Origin: Zetaproteobacteria bacterium
GTDB taxonomy: Bacteria; Pseudomonadota; Zetaproteobacteria; Mariprofundales; Mariprofundaceae
Assembly (NCBI GenBank): GCA_002753275.1
Contig: PEAA01000015.1
Span: forward strand, 1-43,543
DNA length: 43,543 bases
Direction: 5' to 3'
The notes under the pieces were generated by a model, which was given only the letters and a program-made list of their open reading frames with translations, was not told the DNA's origin and did not search any database. A program made the position numbers and the translations under genes. Positions 25,431 to 34,827 of the stretch are shown here, piece after piece. Numbering within the stretch: the first letter of the stretch is position 1; each line of letters opens with the position of its first letter.

Positions 25431-27209
25431 GTGAGCCGTTCGAATGATAGTTACATGCATTTGCGTTTCTGGAATAGCTTGCGCTTTCGGATTTATGGGG
25501 TTTCGATCGTACTTGTTGTGCTGATGCTTGCTGCGGGTTGGTTTTTTTGGAAGGATCAAGTGGATCAAGTTCGCACCAATTTGGGTGAACAACTGATCAG
25601 TAAACAGACCGAGGTCATTCGTGATAAGTTGCGAGGTGCACTTAATAACGAACTTTCGTTGTCCCGAGATTTTGCCCATTCGGCGATTTTGCGGCGCTGG
25701 GCGAAGAGTGAGCAAGATCCTAAGTTGTATGCTGATGCGATGCAGGAACTTGAGAGGTTCCGTCAAATATTTAGCTCTAACTCGTTCTTTTATGTCATCG
25801 ATCAATCCAAACATTACTATTTTAATAACCAATCCAATGACTACGCTGGCCGTGAATTGACCAAAACGCTCGATGTGAATAAGCCGGCAGATGCATGGTA
25901 TTTCAATACGGTTGAGCAAGTGCGTGATGCGGCGGTGAATGTTGACTATGGCTTAACCGATCAAAATGTCTTTGTTTGGATCAATGTGCCAATTTATGAT
26001 GTCGATCATCAACTGCTCGGGGTGGCAGGGACTGGGTTAGAGCTGCAGCACTTCTTGCGTACTTATCTGCAGTTGACCGAACTTGGTGGTGAAAATGTAT
26101 TGATGGATGCCAATCTGTCGATTCAAGCGTACCGTGATCATTCCCATATTGATCTGCAAAGTATCAATAAAGATCAACACACTAGCCTGCAAGAAGTGAT
26201 TCCATTGAATGATCTCAGCGGTGTGAAAGCGGCGATGGATCAATTGGATCAACATTCTGATTCGATTCAAACGGTTGAGGTTGAGGTCGAGGGTTCATCC
26301 CATTGGATCGCGGTAGGGTTGTTGCCAACCTTGCGACTCTATGTGTTGACCACCTTGGATCAGCAGAGCTTGATAGGAAATGAGCAATTTTTCCCTGTGA
26401 TGAAAATTATTTTGGTATTGATGTTGGCGGTTGCCTTGATTTTGGTCTGGGTCGTTGAAGCTTTGCTCATGAATCGTTTGCGTGGTCTCTATAATGGCAT
26501 TGCTTCCACTGATGAGAGTGGGGTGATGGTGAAACCTGTGGTGATGGGTGGGCGCGATGAGTTGGGCGTGGTGATTAAGGCGTTTGTCGACATGACGCAG
26601 CGTCTGCATGGTCATGCGGAGGTGTTACAGAGCAAGGTCGATGAGCGGACGCAGCAGTTGGCGGCAAGGTTGGTTGAGGTTGAGTCGTTGCAGAAGAATC
26701 TGCGTGATCAGGCGATTCGCGATAGTCTCACAGGGCTTTATAATCGGCGCTATTTTGATGAAACGGTTAGTCGTGAAATTGTCCGTTCCGATCGTGGTAA
26801 TGAGTCGTTGTCGTTATTGATGCTTGATGTTGATCACTTTAAGTCGATCAATGATCGTTTTGGCCACGCGGCGGGAGACCATGCGCTGCAACAAATTGCC
26901 TATCTGCTTGAGGATTACACCCGCCGTACAGACATTGTTTTTCGCTGGGGCGGGGAAGAGTTTGTGGTGGTGATGCCGACGACGGGAAGGGAAGGGGCGT
27001 TTAAGTTGGCAGAATCGTTACGAGCGGCCGTTGAGCAACTATCCTTGAGTTTTAATGAAGATGCGTGGCAAATGACGCTTTCTGTTGGCGTGGCTGTGTA
27101 TCCGTTGGATGGGGTGAGTGTCGATGAACTGTTGTTGATTGCCGACAATCATCTCTACCAAGCCAAAGAGGGTGGGCGCAACCGGGTGGAGCCCTCGAGC
27201 CTCATTTGA
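25431..27209 (+). CDS. Membrane diguanylate cyclase with periplasmic sensor domain
   Basis: 592 residues from GTG 25431, chosen for GGAGGAG 4-9 bp upstream; an earlier GTG at 25410 lacks one. TM1 (~residues 21-41), a ~290-residue periplasmic PDC/Cache-like sensor (SSNSFFYVIDQSKHYYF, VFVWINVPIYDVDHQLLGVAGTGLEL is within ~25970-26040), TM2 near residues 324-345, HAMP-like linker and coiled coil, then GGDEF domain (~420-590). Active site is GGEEF and an RRTD inhibitory site precedes it by five residues, so product inhibition by c-di-GMP is expected. Makes c-di-GMP in response to an unknown periplasmic ligand. Confidence 0.92.
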   Translation: MSRSNDSYMHLRFWNSLRFRIYGVSIVLVVLMLAAGWFFWKDQVDQVRTNLGEQLISKQTEVIRDKLRGALNNELSLSRDFAHSAILRRWAKSEQDPKLYADAMQELERFRQIFSSNSFFYVIDQSKHYYFNNQSNDYAGRELTKTLDVNKPADAWYFNTVEQVRDAAVNVDYGLTDQNVFVWINVPIYDVDHQLLGVAGTGLELQHFLRTYLQLTELGGENVLMDANLSIQAYRDHSHIDLQSINKDQHTSLQEVIPLNDLSGVKAAMDQLDQHSDSIQTVEVEVEGSSHWIAVGLLPTLRLYVLTTLDQQSLIGNEQFFPVMKIILVLMLAVALILVWVVEALLMNRLRGLYNGIASTDESGVMVKPVVMGGRDELGVVIKAFVDMTQRLHGHAEVLQSKVDERTQQLAARLVEVESLQKNLRDQAIRDSLTGLYNRRYFDETVSREIVRSDRGNESLSLLMLDVDHFKSINDRFGHAAGDHALQQIAYLLEDYTRRTDIVFRWGGEEFVVVMPTTGREGAFKLAESLRAAVEQLSLSFNEDAWQMTLSVGVAVYPLDGVSVDELLLIADNHLYQAKEGGRNRVEPSSLI

Positions 27210-27295
27210 CGGTGGTTCGGCGTGGCATGATGAAATCTCTTGATGAAATGTGGTTAGAACTTCGCTAGTGTGCGTGCCCATTTTATACATGGTAG

Positions 27296-28321
<1,026 letters not shown>

Positions 28322-28343
28322 TTGAAAAGTGTTTGATGAATGG

Positions 28344-28373
28344 GCCGGGGCAGCAATGTCTCGGCTTTTTTTT
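28344..28373 (+). terminator. Rho-independent terminator after ilvC
   Basis: GCCGGGG, eight-base loop, TCTCGGC with two G-T pairs, then a run of eight T. Starts 22 bp after the ilvC stop. Confidence 0.8.
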
Positions 28374-28500
28374 GCTTGTTTCAAAGGATGAATATTGTGT
28401 CCCTATGGGCTTTTCCCAACCCTCGGGAAGGATTTGGGGGCTGCGGTGTCATAAAAGTGTAATGAAATATCACTTTTTTGTAAGGCGTGATCAAATTGTG

Positions 28501-28530
28501 TTGACAGTGTGAAACATTGCTACGGATAAT
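28501..28530 (+). promoter_or_regulatory. Near-consensus sigma-70 promoter of the cytochrome c gene
   Basis: TTGACA (-35, perfect) and GATAAT (-10, five of six) separated by 18 bp; the expected transcription start is about 25 bp before the ribosome site AGGAGG at 28551. Such a match, with a monocistronic gene and a strong terminator, suggests high expression. Confidence 0.7.
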
Positions 28531-28563
28531 CCATCCTCAATTCAACACAGGAGGAGATCCTAC

Positions 28564-28893
28564 ATGAAAAAAACATTGATGATTGCAGCAGCAGCTGCAT
28601 TTATGGCAACAGGACTTGCAGCAACTGAAGCAGCGGCTGGTGCACCATTTTGTGCAAGCTGCCATGCAGGTCACAAAGATAAAGTTGGTCCTTCATTAGC
28701 GTCAGTCGTCGAAGCTTATGGTTCAACCGATGCCGTCTTTGCATTTTTGAATTCAGATGCAGAGCTTGAGCCAAAGGTTGCCGCATTTGCAAGCAAAGCA
28801 GGCACAATGAAGGGGCAATTGAAAAAGTATCGCGGTTTAGACGATGCGAAGAAAGCAGAAGTTCGCGCTTGGTTTGAGTCAGAAATCAAGTAA
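28564..28893 (+). CDS. Small periplasmic cytochrome c
   Basis: 109 residues; AGGAGG lies 8 bp before ATG 28564. Signal peptide ~1-25 (A-rich, ending EAAAG). The haem motif is CASCH (~residues 30-34), followed by KVGPSLASVVEAYGS, and a probable Met axial ligand is in AGTMKGQLKKY. Monohaem class I cytochrome, an electron shuttle in the periplasm. Monocistronic, with its own strong promoter and terminator. Its partner complexes are unknown. Confidence 0.9.
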   Translation: MKKTLMIAAAAAFMATGLAATEAAAGAPFCASCHAGHKDKVGPSLASVVEAYGSTDAVFAFLNSDAELEPKVAAFASKAGTMKGQLKKYRGLDDAKKAEVRAWFESEIK

Positions 28894-28914
28894 TTCACCC
28901 TGTGAATTGTTGAG

Positions 28915-28941
28915 AAGGCGGCCAATGGCCGCCTTTTTTTT
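28915..28941 (+). terminator. Strong Rho-independent terminator after the cytochrome c gene
   Basis: AAGGCGGCC-AAT-GGCCGCCTT, a perfect nine-pair stem with a three-base loop, followed by a T run. Located 22 bp after the cytochrome stop. Confidence 0.92.
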
Positions 28942-29053
28942 GCGTTCATTTTGGCTAGGGGCGGCATATGCTAATTTCATTGCTATCGATGAGATTTGTT
29001 GATAGAGAGCGGGATGGTGATGGGGTTTGAGTACCGTCGATAGAGAGGGAAGT

Positions 29054-29647
29054 ATGGATTATAATGAGAAAGGTTATGGGCGTGATAATTCGCATGCTAC
29101 GCAAGACATGGCATATGAAATTGGTCGTTTGTCGACGGATGTCTCCGAGATGGCCTCAGATATTCGTAGAACGGCGGTGATCGTTCGTCAAAACTCAGTG
29201 GTGGCTAAAAAGACAGCTGATGAAAGCCGTAACAGTGAAAGTTCTGTCAGCAGTTTGGTGGAAGCAACCGAGAAAATTAATGAGATTTCTGAGGTGATCG
29301 CAGCCATTGCCAAGCATACCAATCTACTTGCGCTCAATGCCAGTATTGAAGCCGCCCGTGCCGGCGATGCTGGGCGAGGTTTTTCTGTCGTTGCTGGTGA
29401 AGTTAAAACCTTGGCGGATCAGAGTGCAAAAGCGACCCAAGATATTCAACATTGTGTGCACGAAATTTTGAATCAGGGAAAGCAGGCCAATCAAGCTTTG
29501 GGGGTAATTGCGGAGGCTGTGGTTGGTATTAGCCAGCGCGCAGCAGAAGCAGCAGATGGTTTTGAGATCAAAGCGCGTACCATGGATGAAATTGTTCAGA
29601 GAATTCACAAGTTGGAGCAGCGTGTGGGCTCTTCTACGCGCAAGTAA
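29054..29647 (+). CDS. Minimal cytoplasmic MCP-like protein without sensor or membrane domain
   Basis: 197 residues. ATG 29054 is chosen because AGAGGGA lies just upstream; a TTG at 29027 is in frame. The entire protein is helical coiled coil with one conserved MCP hairpin tip ([22 protein letters not shown], then [11 protein letters not shown]). No transmembrane segment, HAMP, PAS, Cache or other sensor is visible, and the bundles either side of the tip are only ~75-85 residues. It should be able to dock CheA/CheW or mix with other receptors. Could be a scaffold or a partner for a separately encoded sensor. It follows the cytochrome terminator by about 110 bp. Confidence 0.8.
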   Translation: MDYNEKGYGRDNSHATQDMAYEIGRLSTDVSEMASDIRRTAVIVRQNSVVAKKTADESRNSESSVSSLVEATEKINEISEVIAAIAKHTNLLALNASIEAARAGDAGRGFSVVAGEVKTLADQSAKATQDIQHCVHEILNQGKQANQALGVIAEAVVGISQRAAEAADGFEIKARTMDEIVQRIHKLEQRVGSSTRK

Positions 29648-29820
29648 AACGATAATGGCTGTTGGTGAGGCTTCTCTACAAGCAATGTGCAAGGATTGAT
29701 CCGCGTCTTGGAATGAATGCCAGTTCAGCATAATAATAGAGGGCGTATGAAATACGCAGGCGCGGTTTTCTTTTAGGTAAATTTCATCATTTGTTAAAAA
29801 AAAAAGGCTAAGGTTTTTCA

Positions 29821-31179
29821 ATGAACTATATTCTTTCATTTCTTTTACTTTTTATTTTACACATTGCAGCGGTGCCTTTAAACGCATCGCCTTTGCAGCA
29901 GACTACTTTTGCCAATGGAGTGAAGCTGGTCGTTGATGAAGATCACTCCGCGCCTGTTGCAATGGTTCAGGTTTGGTTAAAAGTGGGTGGGCGTGATGAG
30001 CTTCCTGGAAAAACTGGCTTGGCCCATGTCTTTGAACACATGATGTTTAAAGGCTCTAAACAGATGAAAGCGGGTGAGTTTTCTCGAAGAATTGCGGCGA
30101 TGGGTGGGTCAGATAACGCCTTTACCTCCAATGATTATACGGCCTATTTTGCCACCGTTCCCGCTGAGAAGGTGGCGGATGTGTTGACGATGGAAGCAGA
30201 GCGCTTTGCCAACTTGAGTTTGAATGAAGAGGATTTTGCCAAAGAGATCAAAGTGATTATGGAAGAGCGCCGCATGCGCACAGAAGATGATCCCAATAGT
30301 CGCATGTTTGAAGAGTTGTCGGCAGCAGCGCTGCGTTTGCACCCTTATCGCAACCCTGTCATTGGTTGGATGCAAGATTTGCAAGGACTTACCATTGAAG
30401 ATGTGCGTGCTTTTTATCAGTTGCATTATGTACCTGGCAGTGTGACTGTAGTGGTGGTTGGCGATGTTGATTTTGAAGAAGTTGCAAAAATGGTTGCGCA
30501 AGGTTTTGCCAGTATGGCACCTAAGCCGATACCTCCGCGTTTTAATCCGCAAGAGCCTGAACCTCTGGGGGCGAAGTCAGTAGAAGTACAGCTGCCAGCA
30601 CAATTGCCCATGGTTGCGATTGCCATTCCAGCACCTGTTTGGCAGCCAGGAATCAATGATGCCGATGTTGCAGCGCTTGCGCTGTTTACTGAAATGTTAT
30701 CGGGAGGGCGCAGTGCTCTTTTGCAGCAACAATTGGTTGAGAAAGATCGCTTGGCTTTTTCAATTGGCGCAGGCTATGACCCTTTTGGGATGGGGCTTGA
30801 TTTATGGTATATGTATGGCGCACTTGGGCCTGGACAGTCCAAACAGGCGTTGGAAAAAGCGTTTTGGCAGTTGTTACAAGCGTATGTAGAAACACCGCCC
30901 AGTGAGCAGCGTATTGCGATTGCCAAACGCCGTTTGATTGCCAATCGTGTTTTTGCACAAGATTCACTCTATTTGCGTGCCAAAGAGATTGGGATCATGG
31001 AAACGGTTGGAATTGGCTCCGATCAACGCGATGTATGGCAAAATGCGATAGAGAAAGTTACGGCTACCGATATTCAGAAAGCCGTCGGCCGTTGGTTGCG
31101 CGCTGAGCGTTCAACGGTGGGATTTTTACAACCTAAATTGGCAGATACCGGTGTCGAACTGCCGAGTGGAGGTAAGTGA
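29821..31179 (+). CDS. M16-family zinc metallopeptidase (active subunit)
   Basis: 452 residues with an N-terminal signal peptide (~1-23). The inverted zinc motif HVFEH (GLAHVFEHMMFKG) and the distal Glu (KVIMEERRMRTEDDP) are present, so this subunit should be catalytic. Relatives resemble mitochondrial processing peptidase or PqqL/YhjJ. Predicted periplasmic or envelope localisation. Overlaps or abuts the second M16 gene, forming an active/inactive pair as in many proteobacteria. Confidence 0.92.
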   Translation: MNYILSFLLLFILHIAAVPLNASPLQQTTFANGVKLVVDEDHSAPVAMVQVWLKVGGRDELPGKTGLAHVFEHMMFKGSKQMKAGEFSRRIAAMGGSDNAFTSNDYTAYFATVPAEKVADVLTMEAERFANLSLNEEDFAKEIKVIMEERRMRTEDDPNSRMFEELSAAALRLHPYRNPVIGWMQDLQGLTIEDVRAFYQLHYVPGSVTVVVVGDVDFEEVAKMVAQGFASMAPKPIPPRFNPQEPEPLGAKSVEVQLPAQLPMVAIAIPAPVWQPGINDADVAALALFTEMLSGGRSALLQQQLVEKDRLAFSIGAGYDPFGMGLDLWYMYGALGPGQSKQALEKAFWQLLQAYVETPPSEQRIAIAKRRLIANRVFAQDSLYLRAKEIGIMETVGIGSDQRDVWQNAIEKVTATDIQKAVGRWLRAERSTVGFLQPKLADTGVELPSGGK

Positions 31180-31181
31180 CC

Positions 31182-32534
31182 ATGGTGAAGTTGAAAAAAA
31201 ATCAGGGTTTGACGCGCGTTATCTTGCTGTTGGTAGGTTGTATCATGTTTACAGCTTCATCGTGGGCTGTGCCTGCAATTCAAGCACATACCCTGAGCAA
31301 TGGTGTACGCGTGTTGTTGATGGAGTCGCATGGCATTCCAATGGTTTCTGCATCCTTGATGATGCCTGCGGGTAGTCGTTATGATCGTGATGGCAAAGGT
31401 GGAAGTGCAAGTTTGTTGGCGGATATGTTGGTTGATCATACCAAGATGATGGATCAAGTGGCATGGTCGGAGCGTTTGGATGAAGATGCCATTCAACTCG
31501 CAGCAGGTGTTGATAAAGATACGATGTCGATCTCATTGACGGTGCTTAAAGAGATGTTGCCGCAAGGTGTAGATGTGTTGCAAGAGGGGCTGTTGTCCCC
31601 CGGTTGGCGAACGGATCGTTTCAAACAGTTGCAAGAAGATGCCATTTCTGGCGCAAAAAAATCGGAAGAGGAACCTGGTGTTCGCGCGGGTGAAGTGATG
31701 GCGACAATGCTTTTTCCCAACCATCCATACGGGCATCGCTCTTCTGGTAGTGCAACCTCTCTTGCTGCGATTTCCTTGGTCGATTTACAAACGCTTTATG
31801 CGGCACAGTGTAAGCCTGAGGGAGCAGTGCTTGCTGTCAGTGGTGATGTGACGATGGAAGAGCTTGTGGGGTTATTTGAGCCCGCACTGCATGCATGGCA
31901 TGGTAAACCTGTGATTGCAGCGAATGAGATTGCAAGACCCGCAAAAGTAGCGGGTAAACAACAACAGATAACGATGCCGACAACGCAAATGATGGTGCAG
32001 CTCTTTCGAACCGGGCCGAAGCGTTTGGATCACGATTTCTTTTCTGCTTTTGTGTTAAACCATATTATGGGGGGGGGCGGATTTGCCTCTCGCTTGATGG
32101 AAGAGGTGCGTGAAAAACGGGGTATGGTTTATGGTGTTTACTCCTATTTTATGCCGCTTGAAACGAATGGCCCTTTTATGATTGGGCTGCAAACCCGTGC
32201 CAATCAAGCAGGGGAGGCTGTTGAGATCGTCGAACAGGTGATGCAAGATCTTTATCTGCATGGTGTTACGCAGCAAGAACTTGATGCTGCAAAGTCAAAT
32301 TTGGTCGGAGGCTTTGCTCAGCGTATGGATTCTAACCGTGAACGGGTGGGGTTGATTGGCATGATTGGCTTTTATCGCTTGCCTCTTGATTATTTGCAAA
32401 CATGGCAACAAAGGGTCAATAGTGTCACCTTGCAAGAGGTTCACAGTGCAGCTGAGCGCTATTTAGAACCAAAGAGTTGGAATCGTGTCTATGTCGGACC
32501 GATGTTGTCTGCGCCTGGGGTTCTCCCACATTGA
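31182..32534 (+). CDS. M16-family partner protein lacking the zinc motif
   Basis: 450 residues from ATG 31182, with GGAGG 9 bp upstream (GTG 31176 is too near). A signal peptide or N-terminal anchor ends around SSWA. Where the active partner has HxxEH, this has GSASLLADML, so it should be non-catalytic; GGGGFASRLMEEVREKRGMVYGVYSY is covered by the M16 C-terminal domain hallmark (~32070-32145). Probably forms a heterodimer with the upstream gene product, as in processing peptidases. Overlaps rsmD by 4 bp (TTGA). Confidence 0.9.
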   Translation: MVKLKKNQGLTRVILLLVGCIMFTASSWAVPAIQAHTLSNGVRVLLMESHGIPMVSASLMMPAGSRYDRDGKGGSASLLADMLVDHTKMMDQVAWSERLDEDAIQLAAGVDKDTMSISLTVLKEMLPQGVDVLQEGLLSPGWRTDRFKQLQEDAISGAKKSEEEPGVRAGEVMATMLFPNHPYGHRSSGSATSLAAISLVDLQTLYAAQCKPEGAVLAVSGDVTMEELVGLFEPALHAWHGKPVIAANEIARPAKVAGKQQQITMPTTQMMVQLFRTGPKRLDHDFFSAFVLNHIMGGGGFASRLMEEVREKRGMVYGVYSYFMPLETNGPFMIGLQTRANQAGEAVEIVEQVMQDLYLHGVTQQELDAAKSNLVGGFAQRMDSNRERVGLIGMIGFYRLPLDYLQTWQQRVNSVTLQEVHSAAERYLEPKSWNRVYVGPMLSAPGVLPH

Positions 32535-33115
32535 TTCGTATTGGTGCCGGTAAACTGCGTGGGCGTAAATTTACAGTGGTGGATGTTGATGGGTTAAGGC
32601 CTACCTCGTCACGGGTGCGGGAGGCGCTGTTTAGTATTTTGCACAGCAATGGTTGTGATATGTCTGCTGCCAAGGTGCTTGATCTTTTTGCAGGCTCGGG
32701 ACTGTTGTCGATTGAAGCACTCTCACGCGGTGCAAGCTTAGTGACTTCGGTTGAATGCAATGGTGATGCCGTGGGTGCCATGAGAAGGGTCAAAGATTCA
32801 TGGCAACTTGAGGATTGGGTGATTCATCAAGGCACTTTGCCACAGATACTGAAGGGAACGCTTTCTCAGCATGGCTTTGATGTGATCATTGCAGACCCGC
32901 CTTATTTGAAGGGGCTCTCAGTACAGGTTCCCACATGGTTAGATGCAGCTTCGATTTCATGTCGTATCTTGGTGATCGAGGAGTCTGCTAAAGCAGGTGA
33001 TATGGCATGGCCTATCGGTTGGCAATGTTTACAAGTGCGCAAATATGGCGACACCTGCTTACATTTTTTGAGCCGCATGTCCAATGATCAGAAGGGAGAC
33101 CATGATGGTGCGTAG
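32531..33115 (+). CDS. rsmD: 16S rRNA (guanine966-N2)-methyltransferase
   Basis: 194 residues from TTG 32531 (overlapping the M16 stop), where the family begins with RIGAGKLRGRK. The SAM loop LDLFAGSGLLSIEALSRGA and catalytic ADPPY are present, plus RPTSSRVREALFSIL. Methylates G966 of 16S rRNA in the 30S subunit. A longer open frame upstream lies inside the M16 gene. Overlaps coaD by 11 bp; rsmD-coaD is a common pairing. Confidence 0.93.
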   Translation: MIRIGAGKLRGRKFTVVDVDGLRPTSSRVREALFSILHSNGCDMSAAKVLDLFAGSGLLSIEALSRGASLVTSVECNGDAVGAMRRVKDSWQLEDWVIHQGTLPQILKGTLSQHGFDVIIADPPYLKGLSVQVPTWLDAASISCRILVIEESAKAGDMAWPIGWQCLQVRKYGDTCLHFLSRMSNDQKGDHDGA

Positions 33116-33590
33116 AGCTGTTTATCCAGGAACTTTTGACCCCATAACGCTTGGTCATGTTGATGTGGTGATGCGCGGCTTAAAGTTGGTTGATGAACTG
33201 GTGATCGGCGTGGCTGAAAATCCGGGGAAGGGGCCGATGTTTGATCTGGATACGCGACTTAACATGGTGCGTGCTGTCTTTGTTGCACAACCACGGGTGA
33301 AGGTCGTGGCATTCAAAGGGTTGTTGGTCGATTTGGCACATGAGCAGCAGGCACAAGCGGTTCTGCGCGGACTGCGTGCAGCATCTGATTTCGAGTATGA
33401 GTTTCAAATGGCTGCAATGAATCGGCGGCTTGACGCTGAGATTGAATCGGTTTTTGTGATGGCGCGCGAAGATTATACTTTCGTCTCATCCCGTTTTATT
33501 CGTGAAATATCAGCGATGGGCGGCGATGTGAAGGCGTTGATTCCTGAGGTTGTTATTCCCTATTTAGAAGCGGCCAATCGCGCGAACTAG
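33105..33590 (+). CDS. coaD: Phosphopantetheine adenylyltransferase
   Basis: 161 residues. ATG 33105 (MVRRAVYPG) is preferred, with GGGAG 6 bp upstream; ATG 33102 is adjacent. YPGTFDPITLGHVDV holds the nucleotidyl-transferase T/HxGH motif, and RGLRAASDFEYEFQMA and SSRFIREIS are CoaD hallmarks. Fourth step of coenzyme A synthesis: ATP plus phosphopantetheine gives dephospho-CoA. Last gene of the M16-M16-rsmD-coaD unit; converges with the MipA-like gene 3 bp away. Confidence 0.96.
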   Translation: MVRRAVYPGTFDPITLGHVDVVMRGLKLVDELVIGVAENPGKGPMFDLDTRLNMVRAVFVAQPRVKVVAFKGLLVDLAHEQQAQAVLRGLRAASDFEYEFQMAAMNRRLDAEIESVFVMAREDYTFVSSRFIREISAMGGDVKALIPEVVIPYLEAANRAN

Positions 33591-33593
33591 CGC

Positions 33594-34412
33594 TTAGCGA
33601 TCCGATTGATAAAAGCCCCAGGTGATACCAAAGGCAACGGAGAGATAGTGAGGGGTTTTGACCAATGGGCTGTTATGCACGACGCCTGAATTTAGATTGC
33701 GATAGCGCATGGCGGCAAAGAGTTGCCAATTGGATTGAAAAGCCCACCCGAGTGCGCTGCTTACGGAGAGCGAGTGAAGCCCCCCTTGTGCCTGATAACT
33801 TGGTCGAAGTGGGTTGGCATAGATAGGATCGACACTGTAATAATAACCATTGTAGCGCTGTTGTGCAAAGAGCATGCCGGCACTGAATTTGGTTGAAACC
33901 TTAGATGAGAGTTGATGCTCCCATATGAGGTCAGGCTCGCTAACTATGCCGAGATAATTGCCTTTGATATCGAGAACAGCACGGGCTGGAATGCGTAGGG
34001 TGAGGGTATCATGCGCACCCTCTAGTGCCTTCCAATTGAGTCGAGGGCCCGCTTGTACACTGAATTGTAGCGATGGCATGCCTTGACGGGCAACATTGGT
34101 GTTGCGGACGGGTAAACCAACGCCAAGGCTGGCATCGACCGAGAGTCCATCAATATCAAAAAGATCTGCGCGTAGGCCATTGCGATCGACATTCACACGA
34201 TCTCCACGATAAATAATATAAGGGATGGGCGCTGCAAAAGTATAACGGGCATCGCTACCCATGTATTGGGGAAGGGATGCACCTCCCATGGCAAGGCCCG
34301 CCTCCCATGTGGGAAGCGAGCTGGTGGCTTTCTCAGCGGCATAGAGAGGAGTCATCGGGAGCGTTGTGAGGATGCTGCTGATCATAAGGAAGCAACTGCG
34401 TATGAATGTCAT
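33594..34412 (-). CDS. MipA/OmpV-family outer-membrane protein
   Basis: 272 residues. Signal peptide ~1-25 (PLYAAEK). The mature part is rich in alternating aromatic strands, with WEAGLAMGGASLPQYMGSD, which is the MipA/OmpV entry motif (~residues 36-54), and ends SVAFGITWGFYQ, a typical beta-barrel tail. MipA scaffolds MltA and PBP1B in Escherichia coli, and OmpV relatives are porin-like; the function here is not clear. ATG 34412 overlaps the upstream ychJ stop as ATGA. Confidence 0.86.
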   Translation of the reverse strand: MTFIRSCFLMISSILTTLPMTPLYAAEKATSSLPTWEAGLAMGGASLPQYMGSDARYTFAAPIPYIIYRGDRVNVDRNGLRADLFDIDGLSVDASLGVGLPVRNTNVARQGMPSLQFSVQAGPRLNWKALEGAHDTLTLRIPARAVLDIKGNYLGIVSEPDLIWEHQLSSKVSTKFSAGMLFAQQRYNGYYYSVDPIYANPLRPSYQAQGGLHSLSVSSALGWAFQSNWQLFAAMRYRNLNSGVVHNSPLVKTPHYLSVAFGITWGFYQSDR

Positions 34413-34816
34413 GAGATAATCGTCCCGTCAATATAAAGCCAATGGCCATTTTCGCGCACAAAACGACTGCGTTCATGCAGTGTTTCGATCAATCCCAGTC
34501 TGTTTTTATAACTGGCAATGAATTCGACACTGCCTTGTTGATCTCGCAGTGAACCGCGTTGACAGCGGATAATTTCGAGTTGGCACCATGTTGTTTGGGG
34601 GGGGCTTTGCAACGCCTCAAGGGTGGGCCGAGTCTCTGGATGCCATGTTGCTAAAATATAATTGAGGTTTCCAAGTGCATAAGCGCTATAGCGAGAGCGC
34701 ATCAACTGCATGGCGATGGTTGCTGTTTTTCCGTGTTCAATAAAGCGTCCACAGCATGCTGCGAACGCTTTGTGGGAACAACATGGACAATCATCCATGA
34801 GCGTGAAATCGTGCAT
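34409..34816 (-). CDS. ychJ: YchJ/UPF0225-family protein with SEC-C-like zinc motif
   Basis: 135 residues. N-terminal CPCCSHKAFAACC is a zinc-binding SEC-C-type knuckle. RSRYSAYALGNLNYILATWHP and WCQLEIIRCQRGS are YchJ hallmarks; the remainder is an NTF2-like fold of unknown function. Starts 11 bp after the lpd stop, so it may be the distal end of the pyruvate dehydrogenase operon. Confidence 0.88.
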   Translation of the reverse strand: MHDFTLMDDCPCCSHKAFAACCGRFIEHGKTATIAMQLMRSRYSAYALGNLNYILATWHPETRPTLEALQSPPQTTWCQLEIIRCQRGSLRDQQGSVEFIASYKNRLGLIETLHERSRFVRENGHWLYIDGTIIS

Positions 34817-34827
34817 TCAGTCGAGGG

